DNA of 64,000 bases from Actinophytocola algeriensis (GTDB taxonomy: Bacteria > Actinomycetota > Actinomycetes > Mycobacteriales > Pseudonocardiaceae): the NCBI RefSeq assembly GCF_014203735.1, contig NZ_JACHJQ010000006.1, forward strand, positions 505,698-569,697. Reading direction: 5' to 3'. A program made the translations under genes and the position numbers. Position 1 is the first letter of the stretch. Each line of letters starts with the position of its first letter. Shown in pieces: positions 1 through 8,853 of the stretch. Below the pieces are notes generated by a model. The model made no database searches. It was not told where the DNA came from and was given only the letters and a program-made list of their open reading frames with translations.

Positions 1-1163
1 GCCACCACGGCCATGTCGTCGTCGAGGTCACCACCGTTGAGCTCGCGCACCGCGTTGATCACGTGGTCGAGGAGCCCCTCGTCCCGCAGGCCCTCGGCGA
101 TGCCCGTCTGGACCAGCTCGATGAGACCGTCGACGTCGAGCCGCCTGCGTTCGTTGCCGACCCGGCCCTCGATGAGACCGTCGGTGTACATCAGCACGGT
201 CCACTTCTCGCCCAGCTCGACGTCGCAGCTCGGCCAGCGACTGCCGTCGCCGACACCGACCGGGGTGCGGACGGGTGCCTTCAGCTCGCGCACGTCCGAG
301 CCGGTGATCAACAGTGGCGGCGGGTGGCCGACGAGGTGCAGCGTGCCGGTGGTGCGGGCCGGGTCGATGGAGAGCATGCAGAGCGTGGTGAACAGGTTGG
401 GCTGGTACCGCTCGTGGGTGAACACCTGGTTCACGACCGTGAGCACCTCGGTGGACGGGCGGGCGGACAGCACCATCGTCCGCCAGGCGACGCGCATCGA
501 CACGCCGAGCGCGGCCTCGTCGGGGCCGTGGCCGCAGACGTCGCCGACGACCGCGTGCACGCAGCCGTCGGCGGTCTGGACCACGTCGTAGAAGTCGCCG
601 CCGAGCAGGAGCCGCTGCCCACCTGGCGAATAACGCGTGGTGACCCGCACGCCACTCTGCTCGTCCACGATCGGTGTCGGCAGCAGGCCACGTTCGAGGC
701 GGCCGTTCTCCTCGGCGTAGATCTGGGCGTCCCGCAGCTGCCGCTGCAGCGAGTCGGACCGCTCGCGCTCGACGGCGTAGCGGATCACGCGGTCGAGCAG
801 GTGCCCGTCGACCTGGCCCTTGACGAGGTAGTCCTGCGCGCCGAGCCGGACCGCCTCCTCGCCGAGGTACTCGTCGGCGAGGCCGGTGAGCACGACGACG
901 GCGACCGAGGGCACGTTCCCCTGCAGCCAGCGCAGCCCGTCGAGCTCGTGTGTGTCGGGGAGGCCGAGGTCGAGCAGCACGCAGGCGGCGTCCTGCACGG
1001 CCGCCTTCGCCTCGGCCAGCGTGCGGACGCGGTGCAGGTCGACCGCGGCACCGGACTCGAGCAGCAGTTCCTCCACGAGGAACGCGTCGCCGTCGTCGTC
1101 CTCGATCAGCAGCACCCGCGTCGGCGCGGGACTTTCACGTGCCGCGCTCAGTGCACCAACCAT
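1..1163 (-). CDS. Response regulator fused to PP2C/SpoIIE-type serine phosphatase (3' end cut by window edge)
   Basis: The frame runs off the left edge without a stop, so about 387 codons are visible. Reading from ATG at 1163, a receiver domain comes first: acidic cluster EDDD at residues 21-24, phosphoacceptor D65 in VLLDLGLPD, then LTGLAD and LVKGQ. After a short coiled linker comes an RsbU/SpoIIE-like PP2C domain with GGDFYDVV, GDVCGHGPDEAAL and YTDGLIEGR, which carry the metal-binding aspartates. The visible end, DDMAVV, is the usual last conserved strand, so only a few residues should be missing. Such proteins dephosphorylate anti-anti-sigma factors in partner-switching pathways when the receiver is phosphorylated. 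No partner kinase or STAS gene is visible. The role is family knowledge; the domain calls are read from the translation. Confidence 0.88.
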   Translation of the reverse strand, partial: MVGALSAARESPAPTRVLLIEDDDGDAFLVEELLLESGAAVDLHRVRTLAEAKAAVQDAACVLLDLGLPDTHELDGLRWLQGNVPSVAVVVLTGLADEYLGEEAVRLGAQDYLVKGQVDGHLLDRVIRYAVERERSDSLQRQLRDAQIYAEENGRLERGLLPTPIVDEQSGVRVTTRYSPGGQRLLLGGDFYDVVQTADGCVHAVVGDVCGHGPDEAALGVSMRVAWRTMVLSARPSTEVLTVVNQVFTHERYQPNLFTTLCMLSIDPARTTGTLHLVGHPPPLLITGSDVRELKAPVRTPVGVGDGSRWPSCDVELGEKWTVLMYTDGLIEGRVGNERRRLDVDGLIELVQTGIAEGLRDEGLLDHVINAVRELNGGDLDDDMAVV

Positions 1164-1347
1164 GTCCTGGCCGCTCGTCCCTCACTCCCCGGTGCCGACC
1201 ACGGGCGGTCGATACGGTCTGCCCATCGTAGTGGCTGAGGGCCGCGACGTAGTGATGGACACAGCCGCACGCCGAACAGGTGGAACCGTGACGGCGCTCA
1301 GCCACCCACCACCGGCCATCGGCGACCTTCGCCGGGCGGGACCACGT

Positions 1348-3627
1348 TCATACGCGGGGAGGCAGACCAGCGCTGCGCATGGCGGTTGTGGCGCGGTTCG
1401 TGCGGGTGTAAGGCGCGGTGAGCGCCGACAACGCCAGGTCCCAGGCCGGTTCGAGGCTGTAGAAACTGTGGCGGCGCATGGCGAGCCGGGGGCCGGTGTC
1501 GCCGTCGGCGGGCCACGGGTCGAGCAGCCGCCATTCCGCGCCGCAGCGCCGGATGCCGGTCACCGGGTCGGTCTCGTCGTCGGTGAGCGCCTCGCCGTCA
1601 CCGAGGCGGCAGGAGCGGAACCCGCCATCGTCGGTGCGGTCCCAGCTCAGCACCGGGCCGCCGATCGGGTCGGTCTCGCGGTACAGCGACACCCACTGGC
1701 GGTGCAGCACGTCCTCCTGCAGCCAGCACAGGAACGGGTGGTTGACGTACGCGGGGAACGCCCGCGCGTAGGCGACCTGCAGCTGCGACCCGTACGTCAG
1801 CAGCGCGACCCGCTGCCGGTACTCCGGCGCGAGCCGGGTCAGCGCGGCCGCCGCGATCAGGCTGCCCTGGCTGTGGCCCGCCAGCACGACGAACCGGGCC
1901 GGGCCCGAGACGTGGCACTCGATCCGCCTGCGGAGGTCGTCGATCACCTTCGGGGAGTACGGCGGCGGCACCAGCGGGTGCACCGCCGACGGCCAGAACG
2001 CGACCACGTCCCAGACCACGCAGGCACCGCGGCGGACCGCGCTGTCCCCCACCGCGCGGCGACCGAGGTAGACGAGGAAACCACCCAGCAGCAACAGGGC
2101 CGCGGTGCCGACGGTCACCGCGTCGAGGCCGGGCAGGTCGCGGCAGTCGGACAGGACCGTGCCGCCAGGGCGGCACACGACCGCGCCGAGGTCGCCCCAC
2201 GACTCGACCACCGCCGCGACCGTGAGCACGGTGCCCGCCGAGGCGACGGCGATCGCGAGCCAGTGCACGGAGAACTTGAGCCGCGCGAGCCACCACGACC
2301 GCGCGACACCCGTGAGCTGCCCGTCCGGCAGCAGGGCGGGCCCGGCCGACGCGCGCACGAACCCGCGGAACCGCTTGGCGGACAACAGCATCCACCCCGC
2401 GAGCACCAGCGCGAGCACGATCCCGAGCCCCACGGCGATCCCGGCGGCGTACGCGATCCGCAGGTGGAACAGCGGCAGCGCCATCGCGTCGGACCGGTCG
2501 GCGGGCCGCAGCAGCCGCAGCGTGCCGTAGCCGAGCGCGGCGGTGAACCCGACGCCGAGGAACATGCCGAGCGCGGCGACCACGGGCCCCGCCATGCCGC
2601 CGAGGAACGGGCGGAAAGGCTTGGGCGGCCTCGGTTTCCTGGTCCGCAGCGCCAGCACGGCCGCGGCCCCGATGAGCACGAGCAGTGCCGCGAGCGCGAG
2701 CCCGGCCGCCCACATGCCGAGGTTCGCGATGCCCGGCAGCACACCGCGGCCGGCCGACGGGAACTCCGGCACGGCGAGCACGGTGACCAGAGCGGCACCC
2801 AGCAACGCGATCGCGACGGCCAGCACGACGGCGGGCAGCCGGGTCACGAAGAACGCCGACAGCCGGGTACGGGTGCCGGACGGGTCGCCGATCAGCGCGG
2901 CGTGCACGATCGTCCACGGCAGCAGCACGAGCGCGACCCAGTACGGCCAGTCGCCGCCGCTGAACTCGCGGGCCACCGCGCCCGCCAGGAACGACAGGAC
3001 GGTGAGACCGGCGGCCAGGTGCAGGTGCCGCAGCGCGGGCACGTCACCGTCGCCTCGGTAGAACTCGCCGCCCGCGAGCCCGGTCACCTCGGCCGCGTCC
3101 GGCAGCGGCTCGGCGTCCGGCACCGACCTCGGCGGCCCGCCGATGAACCGGATCACCAGCAGTGCCACGGCGACCACGGCGAACGCGCCTGCCAGCCACC
3201 AGCGCGGGTCGCCGGAGCGCGGCGCCACCCCGGTCCACTGCCACGCGAACAGGTCGACCGCGGCCTGCGCGAGGCCAAGCACGACGAGCGCGGTCAGCGC
3301 GATCGCGAGGACCCGCAGCGCGGCGCGGGCCACCACGCGAGCCGCGGCGCCCTTTCCCGCCGGGAGCATGAAGTAGGCGGCGTTCACGAGCCCGAACGGG
3401 ATGAGCGCGAGCCACAGCGCCTGCCGCCACGTGCCCGAGGTCAGCGGTCCCCAGTGGTAGCCCTCGACGATGTGGCCGTCGGCCGCGCGGACCTCGTTCC
3501 CCGCGGCGTCGACCGGCCGGAAGAACCTGCCGTCGACGTCCCCGGCGACCTGCTTGACCAGCGGACGGTCGAGCATGTCCACCGGCGGCGTGCCGCTCAC
3601 CCCGTGGACGCGCAGTTCCACGAACAT
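1348..3627 (-). CDS. Polytopic membrane protein with C-terminal alpha/beta-hydrolase (lipase-like) domain
   Basis: 759 residues. The N-terminus (FVELRVHGVSGTPP) looks like an alpha/beta-hydrolase first strand with an HG motif. It is followed by many hydrophobic segments between about residues 70 and 530, then a soluble tail. The tail holds GHSQGS, with nucleophile Ser586, inside a strand-elbow-helix context (FVVLAGHSQGSLIAAAAL). Candidate acid and base residues are the Asp in RETDPIGG near 652 and the His in RRHSFYS near 720. I infer a hydrolase split in sequence by a membrane region, so that the first strand sits at the N-terminus and the nucleophile elbow at the C-terminus. Substrate is unknown. 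It is divergent from the XRE regulator at 3761. I do not recognise a named family. Confidence 0.75.
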   Translation of the reverse strand: MFVELRVHGVSGTPPVDMLDRPLVKQVAGDVDGRFFRPVDAAGNEVRAADGHIVEGYHWGPLTSGTWRQALWLALIPFGLVNAAYFMLPAGKGAAARVVARAALRVLAIALTALVVLGLAQAAVDLFAWQWTGVAPRSGDPRWWLAGAFAVVAVALLVIRFIGGPPRSVPDAEPLPDAAEVTGLAGGEFYRGDGDVPALRHLHLAAGLTVLSFLAGAVAREFSGGDWPYWVALVLLPWTIVHAALIGDPSGTRTRLSAFFVTRLPAVVLAVAIALLGAALVTVLAVPEFPSAGRGVLPGIANLGMWAAGLALAALLVLIGAAAVLALRTRKPRPPKPFRPFLGGMAGPVVAALGMFLGVGFTAALGYGTLRLLRPADRSDAMALPLFHLRIAYAAGIAVGLGIVLALVLAGWMLLSAKRFRGFVRASAGPALLPDGQLTGVARSWWLARLKFSVHWLAIAVASAGTVLTVAAVVESWGDLGAVVCRPGGTVLSDCRDLPGLDAVTVGTAALLLLGGFLVYLGRRAVGDSAVRRGACVVWDVVAFWPSAVHPLVPPPYSPKVIDDLRRRIECHVSGPARFVVLAGHSQGSLIAAAALTRLAPEYRQRVALLTYGSQLQVAYARAFPAYVNHPFLCWLQEDVLHRQWVSLYRETDPIGGPVLSWDRTDDGGFRSCRLGDGEALTDDETDPVTGIRRCGAEWRLLDPWPADGDTGPRLAMRRHSFYSLEPAWDLALSALTAPYTRTNRATTAMRSAGLPPRV

Positions 3628-3760
3628 GTCTCGAGGTCGTCACTGACGGTGAGATCGTTACGGGTCAACGGGGAATTCCGGGTTCGATATGCTCGACTGT
3701 GTCTGATGTTCGCTCCGCAAGCTCCGCGAACCCACGCCACCGGCTGATTGTTGCGACCTG

Positions 3761-5944
3761 ATGGACAGCTCGTTCCCAGACCTGCTCCGGGAGCACCGGG
3801 TTGCGGCGGGCCTGACGCAGGAGGCACTCGCCGAGCGGGCGTTGCTGTCGAGCCAGGCGGTCGGCGCACTCGAACGGGGCGACCGGCGGTTCCCCCGCCG
3901 CGACACCGTGGTCCGGATCGCGGACGCGCTCGGCCTGCACGACGAGGCCAGGGAGGCGTTCGTCGCGGCGGCCCCGAGCCGGGGCGGCAGCCCACGCCAT
4001 TCCGCAGCGCCGTGGCACCGCCCGCAGGAGCTGCCCGCGGACACGTTCGGGTTCATCGGCCGCACGGACGAGCTCGCCGAGCTGGACCGCGGGTTCGCCA
4101 CCGCGGTCGTGGCCGTGTGCGGCACCGCGGGCGTCGGGAAGACCGCGCTGGCCGTCCACTGGGCGCACTGGGTGGCGGCCGCGTTCCCCGACGGGCAGCT
4201 GTACCTGGACCTGCGTGGTTACGGACCGGACCAGCCGCTCGACCCGGCGGCCGCGCTGACCGCGCTGCTGCGCAGCCTCGGGCTCGGGAGCGCCGACATC
4301 CCGCACGAGCAGGCCGAACGCGCGAACCGCTACCGGACGCTGCTCGCCGAGCGGAAGTTGCTGGTGCTGCTGGACAACGCGCGTGACTTCGAGCAGATCC
4401 GCGACCTGCTGCCGGGGACGCCGGGCAGCCTCGCGGTGGTGACGAGCCGCGACGTGCTCGGCGAGCTGACCGTGCGGCACGGCGCGCACCGCGTGACGCT
4501 CGACGCGCTCACCACGGCCGAGGCGCACCAGCTGCTGCGTGTCCACATCGGACCCCGCGTCGACGAGGAGCCGGCCGCCGCCGCGGCGCTGGTCGAACAG
4601 TGCGCCCGGCTCCCGCTCGCGTTGCGGATCGCGGCACAGCTCGCCGCCACCCGTCCCGCCACCACGATGGCGACACTCGTCGGCGAGCTGCACGACGAGC
4701 AGGACCGGTTGGCACTGCTCGACACCGGCGGCCCGCACGGCTCCGCGGGTGCCGTGCTGTCGTGGTCCTACCGCCACCTGCCCGCGGAGGCGGCCCGCCT
4801 GTTCCGGTTGCTGGCCGTGCACCCGGGCAGGCACGTGGACGCGCACGCGGCGGCCGCCCTGCTCGACACCCCACTGGGCCCGGCCCGCGCGGTGATCGCG
4901 ATGCTGGCCCGCGCGCACCTGCTGCGCGAGGCCCGCCCCGGCCGGTACGACATGCACGACCTGCTGCGCGCGTACGCCGCGTCCCTCCCCCACGACGAGC
5001 CGGCCGCGCCGGCTCGCCTGGCGGACTACTACCTGCGCGCGGCCGCGGTGGCCATGCACGAGTTCGCACCGTTCGACCGGGCCCTGCGCCCGCCGGTGCC
5101 CGCCGGTTTCGCACCGGCCTTCCCGGACCGCGCGGCGGCACTGGCGTGGCTGGACGACGAACGGGCGAACCTGGTCGCCGTCGGCACGCGTACGCACAGC
5201 GTGCTGTTCTCCCGCGTGCTGTACCGGTACCTGAGCATCGGCGCGCACTACCAGGAGGCGGACGCCTTGCACAGCGCGGCGTTGCGGTCCGCGACTCCCG
5301 CTGAGCGCGGCGACGCACTGGTGACGTACGGGGTGGTGCTGTGGCGGCTGGGCAGGCTCGACGAGGCGCTGGCGCACTACGAGGAGGCGCTGACGCTGCT
5401 GCGCGCGGCGGGTGACCGGGAGGGCGAGGCGCGGGCGCTGGTGAACCAGGGCCTCACGTACCGCTGGCTGGGCCGGTTCGAGGAGGCCCTCGAGTGCCAC
5501 CGCAGGGCGGTCGACCACCTGGCCAGGACGGGCGACGGCTGGCGGGAGGCGCGGGTCAGGGACAACCTGGGGCTGGTGCACCACTCGCTCAGCCAGTACG
5601 AGGAGGCGCTGGAGCAGCAGGAACGGGCGCTGGCCCTGTACCGGGCGGCGGATGACCCGTACGGGGAGGCGGGGGTGCGCAGCAACCTGGGGGTGACGTG
5701 CGCACGGCTGGGCAGGCACGCGGAGGCGTTGGACCACCTCGAGCGGGCGCTGGCCAGTCTGCGGGCGGTCGGCGATCGGCGCGGGGAAGCGGAGACGCTC
5801 AACGACCTGGGGACGACGTTGCTGGCCGTTGGCCAGCGCGCGGAGGCGGCGGAACGGCACCGGCAGGCGTTGACACTGGCGGACGCGATCGGCGACCGCC
5901 ATGAGCACGGCCGTGCGGTGGAGGGCCTGCGCCTGACCCGGTGA
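3761..5944 (+). CDS. XRE-family HTH / NB-ARC ATPase / TPR transcriptional regulator
   Basis: 727 residues in three parts. Residues 1-65 are an XRE helix-turn-helix (LTQEALAERALLSSQAVGALERG). Residues about 90-400 are an NB-ARC/STAND ATPase: GRTDELAEL start, Walker A GTAGVGKTAL, Walker B LLVLLDN, and the LPLALRI motif of the winged-helix side. Residues about 480-720 are at least five TPR-like repeats (for example RLGRLDEALAHYEEALTLLRAAGD, with a recurring GEA/LGR pattern). Proteins of this architecture are common in actinomycetes as ATP-switched regulators, often of specialised metabolism. No SARP/BTAD domain is present. Only the divergent membrane hydrolase and the downstream convergent alpha/beta hydrolase are near, so the target is unknown. 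Confidence 0.9.
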   Translation: MDSSFPDLLREHRVAAGLTQEALAERALLSSQAVGALERGDRRFPRRDTVVRIADALGLHDEAREAFVAAAPSRGGSPRHSAAPWHRPQELPADTFGFIGRTDELAELDRGFATAVVAVCGTAGVGKTALAVHWAHWVAAAFPDGQLYLDLRGYGPDQPLDPAAALTALLRSLGLGSADIPHEQAERANRYRTLLAERKLLVLLDNARDFEQIRDLLPGTPGSLAVVTSRDVLGELTVRHGAHRVTLDALTTAEAHQLLRVHIGPRVDEEPAAAAALVEQCARLPLALRIAAQLAATRPATTMATLVGELHDEQDRLALLDTGGPHGSAGAVLSWSYRHLPAEAARLFRLLAVHPGRHVDAHAAAALLDTPLGPARAVIAMLARAHLLREARPGRYDMHDLLRAYAASLPHDEPAAPARLADYYLRAAAVAMHEFAPFDRALRPPVPAGFAPAFPDRAAALAWLDDERANLVAVGTRTHSVLFSRVLYRYLSIGAHYQEADALHSAALRSATPAERGDALVTYGVVLWRLGRLDEALAHYEEALTLLRAAGDREGEARALVNQGLTYRWLGRFEEALECHRRAVDHLARTGDGWREARVRDNLGLVHHSLSQYEEALEQQERALALYRAADDPYGEAGVRSNLGVTCARLGRHAEALDHLERALASLRAVGDRRGEAETLNDLGTTLLAVGQRAEAAERHRQALTLADAIGDRHEHGRAVEGLRLTR

Positions 5945-6071
5945 AGCCTGCCGGACCGGGACGCACCGGCACTGTGTAGGTGAACTGTAGAGCTTGTCGG
6001 TGGTGTGGCCGTTCCCCCGGACGGAGGATGGGGTCCGCGTTCGGCGCGTGGGGAGGGAGCGCCGGACGCGG

Positions 6072-6851
6072 TCAGCCGTCGAGGTGGGCGAGAACCAGGG
6101 GGCTCGCCACCTCGCGGTACTCCTCGAAGTACGCGTGCCGCGCGCCCGGGATCAGGTGCAGCCGCGCGTCGGGCACCCGCGACGCGATCACGGGTGCGTT
6201 GGCCGCCGGGTTGAAGACGTCGTCCGCGCCGTGGACCACCAGTGTCGGGGCGGTGATCTTCGCGAGCGCGTCCCAGCCGTCGTGTTCCTTGCTCGCCGTG
6301 AAATGGCCGCGGCGGGCATGAGCCGGCATACCGGGGTCGCCGACGGTGTTGAACGGGCCGGGGTGCGCGGCCAGCCAGCCCGGTGTGTACATCAACTCCA
6401 GCAGCGCCTGCCGAGCCGCGGCGGTATCGCGCTGTGCCAGGGACCGGCGAACCTCCGCGCTGCGTTCGATCCCGTGCGCCCCGCCCGGCGACGTACAACC
6501 GAGCACCAGCCCGCGCACCCGGTCCGGGTGGTCGGCGGCGAACCACTGCGCGACCCGGCCACCCATCGACGTCCCGTACACGTGCGCCCGCTCGACACCC
6601 ATGTCGTCGAGGATCGCGCGCACGTCCGCCGCGAAGCCGCGAGTGCTGTAACCGGTCTCCGGCTTGTCGCTCCGGCCGGTGCCGCGGTGGTCGAAGACGA
6701 CGGTGCGGAAGCGGGCGTCGAAGTCCGGCCGCGACACGTCCCACCAGTGGTGGTTGTTGGCCTGCCCGGCGATGAGCACGAGCACGTCGTCCCCGACCCC
6801 GTTGACCTCGTAGAACAGGGACACACCGTCATCGGCCCGAGCGAGACTCAC
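6072..6851 (-). CDS. Alpha/beta hydrolase
   Basis: 259 residues, the full length of a single alpha/beta-hydrolase domain with no signal peptide. The oxyanion region is VLIAGQANNHHWW, FDHRGTGRSDKP is the typical second motif, the nucleophile elbow is GTSMGG with Ser95, the acid lies in HGADDVF and the base in GARHAYF near the C-terminus. Family members include esterases, haloperoxidase-like enzymes and C-C hydrolases; the sequence does not separate these. Element copy 1 begins 12 bases upstream of the start codon, so the native promoter has probably been displaced or replaced. Confidence 0.85.
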   Translation of the reverse strand: MSLARADDGVSLFYEVNGVGDDVLVLIAGQANNHHWWDVSRPDFDARFRTVVFDHRGTGRSDKPETGYSTRGFAADVRAILDDMGVERAHVYGTSMGGRVAQWFAADHPDRVRGLVLGCTSPGGAHGIERSAEVRRSLAQRDTAAARQALLELMYTPGWLAAHPGPFNTVGDPGMPAHARRGHFTASKEHDGWDALAKITAPTLVVHGADDVFNPAANAPVIASRVPDARLHLIPGARHAYFEEYREVASPLVLAHLDG

Positions 6852-6863
6852 GTCCTGACCCTA

Positions 6864-7197
6864 GTGCTGTGTCCACCGATGTTTGCCGGGTCCTCCGGCG
6901 GGTCCGGCCAAGCCGACGGTGATCACCCATACCGGGATGGGCTTGTTTAACCGTGAAAGGCGCGTTCAGGGCATCGCCGACGCTAATGCCGTGAAAGCGC
7001 CTTTCACGGCACAACGGGTGAGGGTGCGGAGACGGCGGGGGCGCCGGGGGGCGCAAGCCCCCCACACATCCGAGGCTGCCTGCCATCCCAGAGACCTGCC
7101 CCTCCGGCGAGGAGCCGCCGGAGGCAAACCACGTCCGGCGAGAACGTCCGGCGACAAACCACGAACCCACCCCGGCCAACGCAAGCGGACACAGCAC
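6864..7197. mobile_element. MITE-like element, copy 1 (334 bp, both ends present)
   Basis: The left end GTGCTGTGTCCAC begins at 6864 directly after TA (6862-6863). The right end, read on the minus strand, is GTGCTGTGTCCGC, ending at 7197 and followed by TG rather than TA. The termini match imperfectly over about 27 bases. Inside lie GTGAAAGGCGC/GCGCCTTTCAC palindromes (about 6953-7015), a GC-rich segment, and the hairpin CCTCCGGC...GCCGGAGG. Three further copies lie at 27616, 33834 and 59303. No transposase is encoded, so if it is mobile it is non-autonomous. It accounts for most of the gene-free stretch 6852-7274. Short reading frames inside it look like by-products of the palindromes. Confidence 0.75.
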
Positions 7198-7274
7198 TGG
7201 CTGCCGCGGCCGCACCCGCCAGTGGTTACCCGGTCCGGGGTGGGCTTCGTTGACCACCCCGGCCGGGACTCGCT

Positions 7275-8438
7275 TCAGGAGCCGAGGACGGCAAGCTCCC
7301 AAAGCGAGTAGCCCCACTGGGTGGCACGTTGTGTGCCGAGGACGCGCACGTACCGGCCGGCCGAGCTGACCGTCACCTCGTCCGTGCCACCGTCCGATGT
7401 GGTCGTCGAGTGGACCGTGCGCCACGTGGAGTTGTTGTCCGACAACTGGATCTGGTACGCGCGGCCGTACGCGGTCTCCCACACGAGCCGCACGCGCTGG
7501 ACGTCGCGGACCGAGCCGAGGTCCACGGTGATGGACTGCGGGTCGGCGAAGGCGCTGCTCCACCTCGTGCCGGAGTTGCCGTCGACGGCGTTGGCGCCGT
7601 TGTGGGACGTGCCGGGTTCGACGCTCGTCACCGTGACCGGCCTGCCTCTGGCCAGGTCCGTCACGCCCGTCGAGGTGCCGCAGTCCGCCGTCACCGCGCC
7701 GCCCGCCCACTGGATGCCGCCCAGCAGCATGCGGGTGAAGTTCGACTCGGTGTAGGACTGTTCGGTGTGGCCGAGGCCCGTGTACCAGGCACGGCCGCCC
7801 TGGTAGTTCTGGCACCACGTGATGGGGTGGTCGCCCATGGAGCCGCCGCTGTAGGTCGACTCGTCCAGGTTGGCCAGGACCTTCACGACCGAGCGCGGGT
7901 TGGTGCGGTAGTTGTACCACTCGTCGGTGCGCGTCCAGGTCGACGGCAGGTGCGCGGTCGACGGGTGCGCGGTGGTCTCGACGCGCACGTTCGCCTGCTG
8001 GATCGCGGGGTGCGAGGCGAAGTAGCCGCCGACGAGACCGCCGTACCAGGCCCAGCCGTACTCGGTGTCGGCCGCGGCGTGGACGCCGACGTAACCGCCG
8101 CCGCCCCGGATGTAGGACTCGAACGCGGCCTGTTGGGTGTCGTTGAGGACATCGCCGGTCGTGGAGAGCCACACGACGGCCTGGTACTGCGCCAGGTTGG
8201 CGGTGGTGAACTGGTTGGCGTCCTCGGTCGCGGTGACCGAGAAACCGTTCTGCGATCCCAGCGTGGTGATCGCGGCGATGCCCTCGTCGATCGACGAGTG
8301 GCGGAAACCGGCGGTCTTCGAGAACACCAGGATCTTGGACAGCGGAGCGGCGTCCGCCTGCGGCGGGGCGGCCAGTGGTGCGACGACGACGGCCATGGCC
8401 GCGGTCGCGACAAGGAGAGCCTTGGCAACGGTGCGCAC
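7275..8438 (-). CDS. Secreted ThuA-domain protein with C-terminal F5/8 (discoidin/CBM32-like) domain
   Basis: 387 residues from GTG at 8438, chosen because GAGAGGA lies 7 bases upstream and the signal peptide (RTVAKALLVATAAM) then starts at once; a longer frame reaches 8495 but would put 19 odd residues before it. After cleavage near AQADAA-type residues comes a ThuA fold (KILVFSKTAGFRHSSIDEG, GGGGYVGVHAAADTEYGWAWYGGLVGGYF, WYTGLGHTEQSYTE). Then residues about 260-387 form a galactose-binding-like domain (NAVDGNSGTRWSSAF, ITVDLGS, YVRVLG). ThuA proteins are linked to trehalose and other sugar use, and secreted forms with carbohydrate-binding domains are common in actinomycetes. Divergent from the nuclease gene at 8854. 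Enzymatic activity is not established for the family. Confidence 0.88.
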   Translation of the reverse strand: MRTVAKALLVATAAMAVVVAPLAAPPQADAAPLSKILVFSKTAGFRHSSIDEGIAAITTLGSQNGFSVTATEDANQFTTANLAQYQAVVWLSTTGDVLNDTQQAAFESYIRGGGGYVGVHAAADTEYGWAWYGGLVGGYFASHPAIQQANVRVETTAHPSTAHLPSTWTRTDEWYNYRTNPRSVVKVLANLDESTYSGGSMGDHPITWCQNYQGGRAWYTGLGHTEQSYTESNFTRMLLGGIQWAGGAVTADCGTSTGVTDLARGRPVTVTSVEPGTSHNGANAVDGNSGTRWSSAFADPQSITVDLGSVRDVQRVRLVWETAYGRAYQIQLSDNNSTWRTVHSTTTSDGGTDEVTVSSAGRYVRVLGTQRATQWGYSLWELAVLGS

Positions 8439-8853
8439 GACTCGGTCCTCTCTCGGTGCAGGGGTGGATCCGAAAGAGACAGCAGGGTGTTTCACAAGCA
8501 GTTAACATCCGAGGTCTCGTTGCCGTCAAGCGCCCATTCGGACGTCATGAACGAGAAAGATTGACCGAGACATCCGATGTCTACTGGTCAGCCGATCAAG
8601 ATCGTCCTCCGCTGGGAAAACGCCCGCATTACGCCGTTCGGCATATCCGGAAACGGCGCCGAAGAATGGTGCGAACCGTTACGGTGACAATCCGCACATA
8701 TCCACCGTAACCAGCCGTATCCAGGCGACTCCGTTGTGTGCCAACGATTTCCAGCGCCCATCTAACAATCGCGCAACGTACATCTGCGCGCATTTTTCTC
8801 GACACCGTTCACACCTAGGCTCCGGCAGGTTCTATCCGCCTGATGGAGGCCCG
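8439..8853. promoter_or_regulatory. Divergent promoter region with repeated and inverted motifs
   Basis: This 415-base AT-richer gap separates the divergent thuA-like and nuclease genes. It holds two near-copies of ACATCCGAKGTCT, at 8505-8517 and 8570-8582. The second is part of an exact dyad GACATC-C-GATGTC (8569-8581). It also holds a 9-base perfect inverted repeat GTTACGGTG...CACCGTAAC with a 16-base spacer (8678-8686 and 8703-8711). These look like operators, but I cannot name the regulator. I see no coding potential in the gap. Confidence 0.45.
8807..8837 (+). promoter_or_regulatory. Possible PHO-box-like direct repeats
   Basis: GTTCACAC at 8807 and GTTCTATC at 8829 are 22 bases apart, which is two units of the 11-base spacing of actinobacterial PhoP direct repeats (consensus GTTCACC). 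The middle unit is poor. The site ends 17 bases before the start codon of a secreted nuclease/5'-nucleotidase, a typical Pho-regulon product. The context supports it; the sequence match is weak. Confidence 0.25.

Noticed and set aside
886-3747. Plus-strand 953-codon frame over the membrane hydrolase
   Set aside because: Arg/Pro/Ala-rich shadow; the opposite strand has a coherent protein with GHSQGS.
6966-7184. Small proteins repeated in element copies (for example RWPGWVRG... frames)
   Set aside because: They occur only because the repeats are alike; codon use is not gene-like, there is no ribosome-binding site and the length varies by copy.
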